NCBI GenBank assembly: GCA_900313775.1
Contig: OMSP01000005.1
Coordinates: forward strand, 1 to 8,773
Direction of reading: 5' to 3'
Source of the DNA: an uncultured Eubacteriales bacterium
GTDB lineage: Bacteria; Bacillota; Clostridia; Lachnospirales; Lachnospiraceae
Length of the DNA stretch: 8,773 nt
Shown: one piece after another, positions 1 through 5,618 of the stretch
How positions within the stretch are numbered: position 1 is the first letter of the stretch
Layout of the letters: every line of letters begins with the position of its first letter
The notes under the pieces: generated by a model
Database searches by the model: none
The model's input: only the letters and a program-made list of their open reading frames with translations
Told to the model about the DNA's origin: nothing
Program-made: the position numbers and the translations under genes

Positions 1-347
1 AAGTGAATGGAGAAGCCGTGAGCGAACATGAGCATGTTGCCAGCCTCGAGGTTGGGTTCGATGTCCTTCTTGTACATGGCCGCCTGCTTCTCATCGTTGA
101 TCAGAATCATGATCACATCCGCGAGCTTCGCCGCCTCGGCCGCCGTGTAGACGGTCAGTCCCTGTGCCTCGGCCTTCGCCCAGGACTTGGATCCCTTGTA
201 GAGGCCGATGCAGACATCCATGCCGGACTCTTTTAAGTTCAGCGCATGAGCGTGACCCTGGCTGCCGTAGCCGATAATGGCGATCGTCTTGCCGTCGAGA
301 TAGGATAAATTGCAATCTGACTCATAGAAAATGCGAGCTTCTGACAT
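1..347 (-). CDS. ilvC: Ketol-acid reductoisomerase, N-terminal part (truncated by window edge)
   Basis: IlvC converts acetolactate or acetohydroxybutyrate, with NADPH and magnesium, to the dihydroxy acids of the valine, isoleucine and leucine pathway in the cytoplasm. The visible 115 codons begin MSEARIFYESDCNLSYLDGK and contain the family's Rossmann signature GYGSQGHAHALNLKESG, followed by the cofactor-loop region GLYKGSKSW and the segment FAHGFSIHF, typical of class I KARI. The start at 347 is preceded by AAGGAGG about 8 bases upstream (356-362). The frame is open to base 1, so the catalytic C-terminal part lies outside the window. A strong promoter with two palindromic operators lies directly upstream. 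The predicted leader is only about 57 nt, too short for a T-box, so control at the promoter by a DNA-binding protein is likely. Family assignment is secure. Confidence 0.95.
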   Translation of the reverse strand, partial: MSEARIFYESDCNLSYLDGKTIAIIGYGSQGHAHALNLKESGMDVCIGLYKGSKSWAKAEAQGLTVYTAAEAAKLADVIMILINDEKQAAMYKKDIEPNLEAGNMLMFAHGFSIH

Positions 348-378
348 GATGTATTCCTCCTTGTTGCCTGTATCTTAT

Positions 379-391
379 GTTGTCATACAAC
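379..391. promoter_or_regulatory. Operator 2 of ilvC, GntR/FCD-type palindrome TTGT-N3-ACAA
   Basis: GTTGTCATACAAC is a perfect palindrome with 5-bp arms and a 3-base centre, centred at 385. It lies 21 bp from operator 1, two helical turns, so both sites face the same side of the DNA and could be filled cooperatively. The two sites read as inverted copies, TGTCATACAA and TGTATGACA, so they could also form a 10-bp stem in the untranslated leader. A protein operator is preferred because each copy is itself palindromic. Confidence 0.7.
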
Positions 392-399
392 TTTCTTTC

Positions 400-412
400 G
401 TTGTATGACAAT
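400..412. promoter_or_regulatory. Operator 1 of ilvC, GntR/FCD-type palindrome TTGT-N3-ACAA
   Basis: GTTGTATGACAAT contains TTGT, a 3-base centre and ACAA, a perfect palindrome with 4-bp arms (401-411) centred at 406. FadR/FCD-subfamily GntR regulators recognise sites of the form TNGT-N3-ACNA. The site overlaps the -10 box and the predicted start of the ilvC transcript, a repressor position. Which protein binds is inferred; the FCD regulator at 1854-2540 is the only candidate in view. Confidence 0.7.
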
Positions 413-439
413 TGTATCTCCTGTCTTCCATCTTGTCAA
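411..439 (-). promoter_or_regulatory. Sigma-A-type promoter of ilvC
   Basis: On the minus strand a perfect -35 box TTGACA (434-439) is followed after exactly 17 bases by the -10 box TACAAT (411-416, five of six consensus bases). The expected transcription start is near 404, giving a leader of about 57 nt before the ilvC ATG at 347. The last base of the -10 box is also the first base of a palindromic operator, so a bound protein would block polymerase. Confidence 0.82.
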
Positions 440-459
440 TCGTTTCTTGCAATTTCTTT

Positions 460-633
460 CATGATATGGCAAAGGACATGCCGACTCTCGGTGAATCCTT
501 TGGCTTGTCTCGCTGCGTGCTGTCTGCATCGCTACCGTTCAACAAAGAGCGTGTTTCTCTCCCGCTCGCAAAGCACTTGCGAGACTGCGCGTCGGATTCA
601 AGGTTCGCCGGCACGCCACTTTGCCATGTCAGG
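460..633. repeat. Long imperfect inverted repeat between divergent promoters (MITE/REP-like candidate)
   Basis: The two ends match in inverted orientation. ATGGCAAAG (466-474) is the exact reverse complement of CTTTGCCAT (619-627), and the match extends outward with one transition (TGATATGG against TGACATGG). Further blocks pair in order at almost constant register: TGCCG 479-483 with 609-613, TGAATCC 492-498 with 594-600, GTCTCGC 507-513 with 579-585, and GTGCT 517-521 with 572-576. A perfect 7-bp hairpin, CTCGCAA / TTGCGAG with a 5-base loop, lies at 565-583. No convincing gene is present. Such symmetry over about 170 bp is not expected by chance, and it is what a non-autonomous mobile repeat or a long RNA hairpin would show. 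No clear target-site duplication is visible. Confidence 0.6.
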
Positions 634-649
634 TAAGACATTGTATGAT
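621..649 (+). promoter_or_regulatory. Promoter of the aldo/keto reductase gene
   Basis: A -35 box TTGCCA (621-626, five of six consensus bases) is followed after 17 bases by a -10 box TATGAT (644-649, five of six). The start would fall near 656, giving a leader of only about 15 nt before the ATG at 671, just enough for the ribosome binding site AGGAG (659-663). The -35 box lies in the right terminal repeat of the 460-633 element. Confidence 0.6.
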
Positions 650-651
650 AA
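641..651. promoter_or_regulatory. Degenerate third copy of the TTGT-N3-ACAA operator
   Basis: TTGTATGATAA differs at one base from operator 1 of ilvC (TTGTATGACAA). It covers the -10 box of the aldo/keto reductase promoter, again a repressor position. Part of the resemblance could come simply from the TATGAT -10 box, so this is weaker than the two sites before ilvC. Confidence 0.4.
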
Positions 652-670
652 CAGTAAGAGGAGAATGTAT

Positions 671-1852
671 ATGATCTACAGATCAGACAGATACGGCAAT
701 CAGGTCTCACAGCTGGGATTCGGCTGTATGAGATTTACGAGGAAAGGCTCCGCTATCGACTATGAGAAGGCGGAGCGTGAGATCCTTCTGGCTATAGAGC
801 GCGGCGTCAATTATTTTGACACGGCCTATATCTACTCGGGCAGCGAAGTCCTGCTGGGCCGGGTGCTCGACGAGAATCACTGCCGGGACAAAGTCAGGAT
901 CGCGACGAAGCTCCCCCACTATATGCTCCGGTCGATGAAGGCCATCAACAAGACATTTGACGAGGAGCTGTCGCGCCTGCGCACCGATCATATCGACTAC
1001 TATCTCATGCATATGTTCACGGATATCACCGAGTGGGAAAAGCTCGAGAAGCTCGGCATCCGTGAATGGATCGACGAGCACAAAGCCGACGGCCGGATCG
1101 GTCAGATCGGCTTCTCCTACCACGGGGATACCGCGATGTTCCTGCGTCTGCTCGACGCCTACGACTGGGACTTCTGCCAGATCCAGTACAACTATCTGGA
1201 CGAGACGAGTCAGGCCGGCCGCGAAGGCCTCATGGCCGCGGCAAAGAAGAACATCCCGGTCGTCATCATGGAACCGCTGCGCGGCGGGAAGCTCGTCAAT
1301 ATCCCCGCTAAAGCAAAGCAGCTGCTGCAGGAAAGCGGCAGAGATTATACGCCTGCGGAGCTCGGTCTGCGCTGGCTCTGGGATCAGCAGGAGATCCTCT
1401 GCGTCCTCTCCGGTATGAATTCATCTGAGATGATAGAGGAAAACTGCCGGATCGCCTCCGCGATGGAGCCCGGCGCGATGGACGAGACGGACCGCGCACT
1501 CATCTCCGGCATCAGGAAGATCATCCGTGAAAAAGAGAGAGTCGGCTGTACGGGCTGCCGCTACTGCATGCCCTGCCCGCAGGGAGTGGATATCCCCGGC
1601 ATTTTCCACTATTGGAACCTGATGTATATCGAGGAGGGAAAGAAGTTTTCGGTGCGCTTCGAGTTTGCGCGCAATGTCGGCATGACAAAAGAACCTGCCT
1701 TTGCCTCCCGCTGCGTCGGCTGCGGACTCTGTGAGCAGCACTGTCCTCAAAAGCTCCCGATCAGGGAACTGCTGAAGAAGGCAGATAAAGAACTGAGGCC
1801 TCTCCCCTACAGGATCGGCCTCGGGATCGCTCGCAAATATTTATCCAGATGA
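671..1852 (+). CDS. Aldo/keto reductase with C-terminal 4Fe-4S ferredoxin-like module
   Basis: A cytoplasmic 393-aa oxidoreductase. The TIM-barrel part (about 10-285) carries the aldo/keto reductase tetrad: D50 and Y55 in FDTAYIY, K80 in ATKLP and H114 in YLMHM. The C-terminal part (about 290-365) has two cysteine clusters, C293-x2-C296-x2-C299-x2-C302-P and C348-x2-C351-x2-C354-x3-C358-P, predicted to bind 4Fe-4S centres. This architecture is common in anaerobic Firmicutes, where substrates are mostly unknown; electron exchange with ferredoxin is plausible but inferred. The start at 671 is chosen because AGGAG (659-663) is 7 bases upstream. An in-frame ATG at 665 is too close, and the frame's extension back to 377 runs through promoters and repeat DNA. 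It is transcribed divergently from ilvC and ends one base from the convergent regulator gene. Confidence 0.9.
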   Translation: MIYRSDRYGNQVSQLGFGCMRFTRKGSAIDYEKAEREILLAIERGVNYFDTAYIYSGSEVLLGRVLDENHCRDKVRIATKLPHYMLRSMKAINKTFDEELSRLRTDHIDYYLMHMFTDITEWEKLEKLGIREWIDEHKADGRIGQIGFSYHGDTAMFLRLLDAYDWDFCQIQYNYLDETSQAGREGLMAAAKKNIPVVIMEPLRGGKLVNIPAKAKQLLQESGRDYTPAELGLRWLWDQQEILCVLSGMNSSEMIEENCRIASAMEPGAMDETDRALISGIRKIIREKERVGCTGCRYCMPCPQGVDIPGIFHYWNLMYIEEGKKFSVRFEFARNVGMTKEPAFASRCVGCGLCEQHCPQKLPIRELLKKADKELRPLPYRIGLGIARKYLSR

Positions 1853-1853
1853 T

Positions 1854-2540
1854 CTAGTCTTCCAGTGAAATATCTTCATTCCACAGAGCGTGTCGCAGGT
1901 GGATGAGAGCCGCGCTCCTCAACCCTTCCGCGTCCCGCTTTTCGAGGAAATTCATGATCAGCAGATGATCTTTGTAGGCGTCTTCAGCGATCACGTCGAG
2001 ATTGTAATTGAGCGCAAATGTCTTCTCGATCGTCTCGTTGATGATCGGCATGAAATTAGCCAGGAATTCATTGTGGCTCGCCCGGATGATCGCGGAGTGA
2101 AACGCGGTCTCGGAGGCGATACGCGCTTCTCCCGAAGGATCCTTTTTGATATGTCTCTGGACTTCCTCCCCGAGCTTTAAGATCTCCCCGATCTCCTCGT
2201 CGGTCGCCCTCCTTGCGGCAAGCGCCGCGGCCGCCGGCTCAAAGATCAGACGGGCCTCGTACAGATCGCGGAGAGTGACCTTCATATCGTTCATATCCAG
2301 CGACGCCTGCGCGGTCCTGTACATCGGATCCGCTACAAAGGTACCGCTTCCCCGCTGTACTCTGAGACTCCCCTCGGAGACGAGGATACGGATCGCCTCG
2401 CGCAGTGTCGTACGGGAAATGCCCATCTGCGCGGAGAGGTCATTTTCATTGGGGAGCTTCTGCCCCGCTTCGTAGACACCCTGTTCTATCTGCCCGCGCA
2501 GTGTATTGGCCGTCTTTAATGCTTTTGTCTCTTTACTCAT
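1854..2540 (-). CDS. GntR-family transcriptional regulator, FCD (FadR) subfamily
   Basis: A 228-aa DNA-binding regulator of normal family length. The N-terminal winged helix-turn-helix (about 5-72) has the GntR signature: LPNENDLSAQMGISRTTLRE, then IRILVSEGSL and RGSGTFV. The all-helical FCD effector domain (about 88-222) contains likely metal or ligand residues E144, H148, H192 and H214. FCD domains usually sense small carboxylates such as organic or keto acids and act mostly as dimeric repressors. The gene starts 9 bp after the ATPase gene ends, behind AGGAAG, so it is probably the last gene of the ior operon and may autoregulate it. No TTGT-N3-ACAA palindrome is visible before iorA, but two lie before ilvC and a degenerate one before the aldo/keto reductase. 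Family is certain; targets and effector are inferred. Confidence 0.92.
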   Translation of the reverse strand: MSKETKALKTANTLRGQIEQGVYEAGQKLPNENDLSAQMGISRTTLREAIRILVSEGSLRVQRGSGTFVADPMYRTAQASLDMNDMKVTLRDLYEARLIFEPAAAALAARRATDEEIGEILKLGEEVQRHIKKDPSGEARIASETAFHSAIIRASHNEFLANFMPIINETIEKTFALNYNLDVIAEDAYKDHLLIMNFLEKRDAEGLRSAALIHLRHALWNEDISLED

Positions 2541-2549
2541 GGGCTCTTC

Positions 2550-3782
2550 CTATTGTATGTGATCTCTGATGTTGACAGTGTCGATAAACTGCCTGGCGGT
2601 ACGGGGCGAACGGCCGCTTGCGCGGATCGCAAACGCCTCAGCCTGTGTGCGCAGCTCCTCGCGGTCCATCTCTATGCCGGTGCGGTCCGCGAGCGCCTCG
2701 ACGATCTCCAGATACAGGTCTTTGGCCGGTTTCTGGAAGGTGACGGTCAGGCCGAACCTCGCCGCCAGAGACATGGTCTCCTGGATCGTGTCGTTGACAA
2801 ACAGATCGCTTCCCGAGCGCGCCGAGGCATCCTCTTTGACAAAATGTCTGCGGTTGCTCGTCGCGTAGATGAGGACATTGCCGCGCGTGTCGTATGCGCC
2901 GCCCTCGAGGATATTTTTGAGCGCGATGAAGTCATCGCTGCCCGAGTCAAAACTCAGGTCGTCGATAAACAGGATAAAATGCAGCGGGTTGCCCGCGAGA
3001 TGCTCGAGCACCTTCGGGATCTGCGTAAACTGCGACTGCTTGATCTCGATGAGCCGCAGTCCCTGATCTTTATACTCGTTGACGATTGCTTTGACAGTCG
3101 AACTCTTGCCTGTGCCGGCGTCCCCGTAGAGGAGGACATTGTTCGCGGGAAGCCCCTGTAAAAAAGCTTTCGTATTGGCGATTACCGGCTCCCTCTCCCT
3201 CTCGTATCTGACCAGATCGGACAGACGCTGAGGGTCGGGCGTGAGGATCGGTACAATTCCGCCGTCATCCACGCGGAAAGTGTGATATTTCGCAAACATC
3301 CCGTAGCCTTTGTGGGGAAGCTCTTCCAGATGTCTGCTGTAATCAGCCGCAAGATCGCAGTCGGATGTCTCCCAGCGGGGGAGATAGCCGTCGTAATCCA
3401 GATCCGCCGTGACCTCTTCGCTGCTTAAGCGGGACAGGTCCTGAAGGATCGTCAGCTCCTGTGCGAGACTCTCAGCGAGAGGCCCGCTTAACGGTTTGCC
3501 TGCTGCTGTCTGCCGCACGCAGACATTGTCGTCTTCCATGACAAGTCCATGCAGGAAGCGCGTCCAGTCCGTATCCCGCTCGTACAGAGCTGCCGCGAAC
3601 GCACAGTAGCTCTCTACAAATATTTCCTGCCAGTCGATGCCCGGCTCGTCTTCGTGCCGGTCACCGGCATATTCGGCTGCCGCGATCAGCATTTCCTCCA
3701 GTGCAGCGATCACAGGATCCCTGCGGATCCCCGCAAAGACGGTCAGTGAGTGAAGGCGGAGGTACTGCTCTTTTACAGTCAT
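2550..3782 (-). CDS. AAA+ ATPase of the DUF815 family
   Basis: A cytoplasmic 410-aa P-loop ATPase. The first 190 or so residues are an acidic helical region without a recognised motif. The AAA+ core follows, with Walker A GDAGTGKS (220-227), Walker B FILFIDDLSF with D274 and D275, a sensor-1-like ATSN (307-310), an arginine in the ARFG segment (R342), and a sensor-2-like GRSPRTARQF near 390-399. The order and motifs match the DUF815 ATPase family (COG2607), whose role is unknown. The start at 3782 follows AGAGGAG at a spacing of 8, and that ribosome binding site lies inside the 3' end of the ligase gene. Gaps of 4 bp to the ligase and 9 bp to the regulator suggest cotranscription with ior genes. 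A chaperone or remodelling role is only a guess. Confidence 0.85.
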   Translation of the reverse strand: MTVKEQYLRLHSLTVFAGIRRDPVIAALEEMLIAAAEYAGDRHEDEPGIDWQEIFVESYCAFAAALYERDTDWTRFLHGLVMEDDNVCVRQTAAGKPLSGPLAESLAQELTILQDLSRLSSEEVTADLDYDGYLPRWETSDCDLAADYSRHLEELPHKGYGMFAKYHTFRVDDGGIVPILTPDPQRLSDLVRYEREREPVIANTKAFLQGLPANNVLLYGDAGTGKSSTVKAIVNEYKDQGLRLIEIKQSQFTQIPKVLEHLAGNPLHFILFIDDLSFDSGSDDFIALKNILEGGAYDTRGNVLIYATSNRRHFVKEDASARSGSDLFVNDTIQETMSLAARFGLTVTFQKPAKDLYLEIVEALADRTGIEMDREELRTQAEAFAIRASGRSPRTARQFIDTVNIRDHIQ

Positions 3783-3786
3783 AATA

Positions 3787-5028
3787 TCAGTCTCCTCTGT
3801 GGTCGAAGACGCGCTGTGTCTTCTTCTCTGAACGCGGCAGGGTGTTGAGCGAGACGACCACTACCTTGGGCGTGACATTGAGCTGTGATTTGACCAGGTT
3901 TCTGATCTTTGCGCCGGTATCAGCAAAATCGACCCTGCCCTCGGCCTCGGCCGTGATCATGATGATATCCCTGTTGATACTCTCATCGTGGGCGATGTCG
4001 ATCTTGTACTCGCTGGAGACGCCGTCGACCATGCCCAGTATCGTCTCGACCTGGCTCGGGAACATATTGACGCCATGTACCTTGAACATGTCGTCGCTCC
4101 GGCCCTTGATCGCGTCAAGCCGCGGATAGCTGCGGCCGCAGGGGCATTCGCCCGGCAGGATCCGGGACAAGTCGTGGGTGCGGAAGCGGATCAGCGGAGC
4201 TCCCTCCTTGACGAGCGTCGTGATGACGATCTCGCCCTCCTCGCCGTCCGGCAGTACCTCGCCGGTCTCCGGGTCGATGATCTCTGTGTAGAGATAATCG
4301 TCAAAGATATGCATGCCCTCGCCTCCGGGACAGTTCATGCCGATGCCGGGGCCGTAGATCTCTGTCAGTCCGTAAATATCATAGAGCTCGATGTCGAGGA
4401 CTCTGGCGATATAATCTCGCTTGGCCTTGCTCCACCGCTCGGAGCCGATCACGCCCTTCTTGAGCTTGATCTGATCTCTGATCCCGCGCTTTTCGATCTC
4501 CTCAGCCAGCAGCAGCGCATAGGAGGAAGTCGCACAGAGAACTGTCGAACCCAGATCGATCATCATCTGCAGCTGTTTCTCGGTATTGCCGGGACCCATC
4601 GGGATCGCCATCGCTCCGAGTTTCTCGCATCCTGCCTGAAATCCGATGCCCGCGGTCCACAGACCGTAGCCGGGGGTGATATGGATCCTGTCCTTCTCGG
4701 TGATGCCGGCGATCTCATAGCAGCGCGCGAACATCGTGGCCCAATCGTCCACATCTTTTGCCGTATAGGGTATGATGACGGGCTTGCCGGTAGTGCCCGA
4801 GGAGGAGTGGATGCGCACGACCTCATCGTCAGACACCGCCTGAATGCCGAGCGGATAGGCGTTGCGCAGATCCGCCTTATCGGTAAAGGGGATCTTTTCA
4901 AAATCCTCCGGGCTCGATACGCCTGTGATCCCGGCCTCCTGATAGACCTTGCTGTAATAATTGCCGCTTGCTAGGATCCTCTTGATCTGCTTGTCGACAA
5001 GCGCCAGCTGTGTGTCATTGATTCTCAT
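3787..5028 (-). CDS. paaK: Phenylacetate-CoA ligase family protein (aryl-CoA ligase, AMP-forming)
   Basis: This 413-aa adenylate-forming enzyme joins arylacetates such as phenylacetate or indoleacetate to CoA using ATP, or runs in reverse. Visible motifs are the P-loop SSSGTTGKP (75-83), YGLTE (219-223), RTHDLSR (283-289), the hinge-region GRSDDMFKVHGVNMFP (309-324), and a C-terminal PRSEKK in which K403 aligns with the catalytic lysine of the usual PRSEGK. Start 5028 is chosen because AAGGAG lies about 8 bases upstream and the protein then begins like its family. The longer reading frame to 5109 would overlap iorB by 85 bp. The ATG overlaps the iorB stop in an ATGA, indicating translational coupling. 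Beside iorAB it probably turns arylacetyl-CoA into free acid or activates the acid. True substrate and direction are inferred. Confidence 0.9.
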   Translation of the reverse strand: MRINDTQLALVDKQIKRILASGNYYSKVYQEAGITGVSSPEDFEKIPFTDKADLRNAYPLGIQAVSDDEVVRIHSSSGTTGKPVIIPYTAKDVDDWATMFARCYEIAGITEKDRIHITPGYGLWTAGIGFQAGCEKLGAMAIPMGPGNTEKQLQMMIDLGSTVLCATSSYALLLAEEIEKRGIRDQIKLKKGVIGSERWSKAKRDYIARVLDIELYDIYGLTEIYGPGIGMNCPGGEGMHIFDDYLYTEIIDPETGEVLPDGEEGEIVITTLVKEGAPLIRFRTHDLSRILPGECPCGRSYPRLDAIKGRSDDMFKVHGVNMFPSQVETILGMVDGVSSEYKIDIAHDESINRDIIMITAEAEGRVDFADTGAKIRNLVKSQLNVTPKVVVVSLNTLPRSEKKTQRVFDHRGD

Positions 5029-5618
5029 CGTGAACTCTCCTTTTCTCCTGTCTCGTATCCGGCCAGGAATGCCTGAATATTGGTCTCGACGAACCTCTCC
5101 TTCACGCATTTTCTGATCTGACCGATGACGGTCTCCTTATCAAGCCCCAGGGCCCCCGCCCCGGCGGCGATACCGACCATCATGATATTGAAAAACTTCT
5201 TCGAGCCGAACGGGGCGCAGAGCGCGTCCGCATCGACAAATATGCATTTACATTTACCGGAGAGATACTCCGTCATCTCTTTCCCGTCGTAGCCCGATCC
5301 CGTGAGCGATGCGGTCACCGGCTTGGTCGCTGCCGTATTGACGACGACCGTACCGTCCTTAGCCATATAGCAGAGGTTGCGGACCGCCTCGGCCGGCTCA
5401 AAGGCCAGCATCAGCTGCGCGCTGCCGTGCGGGATCAAAGGCGCGTACGCCTCTCCGATCCTGACATGACTGGTCACGGAACCGCCGCGCTGAGCCATGC
5501 CGATCGTCTCTGCACTGTGGACGTCATATCCCTCCTCCATCGCCGAGGCGGCGATGATCCTGGAGGCAAGCACGGTACCCTGTCCGCCGACGCCGCAGAT
5601 CATGATATCTCTATTCAT
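5025..5618 (-). CDS. iorB: Indolepyruvate ferredoxin oxidoreductase, beta subunit
   Basis: IorB is the gamma-type subunit of the 2-oxoacid:ferredoxin oxidoreductase superfamily. With IorA it decarboxylates arylpyruvates to arylacetyl-CoA. The 197-aa product starts MNRDIMICGVGGQG, with the glycine-rich GVGGQG (9-14) and the conserved MAQRGGSV (41-48) that define this subunit. Start 5618 is preferred over an in-frame ATG at 5639 because GGAGGT sits 7 bases upstream. The start then overlaps the iorA stop by 8 bp. The other end overlaps the ligase start by 4 bp (ATGA). Both overlaps point to coupled translation of iorA, iorB and the ligase. Confidence 0.94.
   Translation of the reverse strand: MNRDIMICGVGGQGTVLASRIIAASAMEEGYDVHSAETIGMAQRGGSVTSHVRIGEAYAPLIPHGSAQLMLAFEPAEAVRNLCYMAKDGTVVVNTAATKPVTASLTGSGYDGKEMTEYLSGKCKCIFVDADALCAPFGSKKFFNIMMVGIAAGAGALGLDKETVIGQIRKCVKERFVETNIQAFLAGYETGEKESSR

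Noticed and set aside
348..404. T-box or other leader riboswitch for ilvC
   Set aside because: The predicted leader is about 57 nt, with no specifier loop, T-box sequence or terminator.
377..670. In-frame N-terminal extension of the aldo/keto reductase giving a 491-aa protein
   Set aside because: It would begin inside the ilvC promoter and operators, crosses the inverted repeat, has no ribosome binding site, and does not resemble the family. The ATG at 671 has a good AGGAG.
459..710. 83-aa minus-strand open frame in the ilvC/reductase gap
   Set aside because: It spans the inverted-repeat block and the opposite promoter. Openness is explained by the composition of the palindrome, and no ribosome binding site is seen.
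2553..2563. TTGTATGTGAT just upstream of the regulator start as an autoregulatory operator
   Set aside because: Only the left half matches the TTGT-N3-ACAA pattern, and it lies within the end of the ATPase coding region.
3988..4974. 328-aa plus-strand open frame opposite the aryl-CoA ligase
   Set aside because: It is an antisense shadow produced by codon bias in a GC-rich gene; the minus strand carries all the ligase motifs.
5029..5109. 27-residue upstream extension of the aryl-CoA ligase
   Set aside because: It would overlap iorB by 85 bp. The ATG at 5026-5028 has its own ribosome binding site, the typical ATGA overlap, and a family-like N-terminus.
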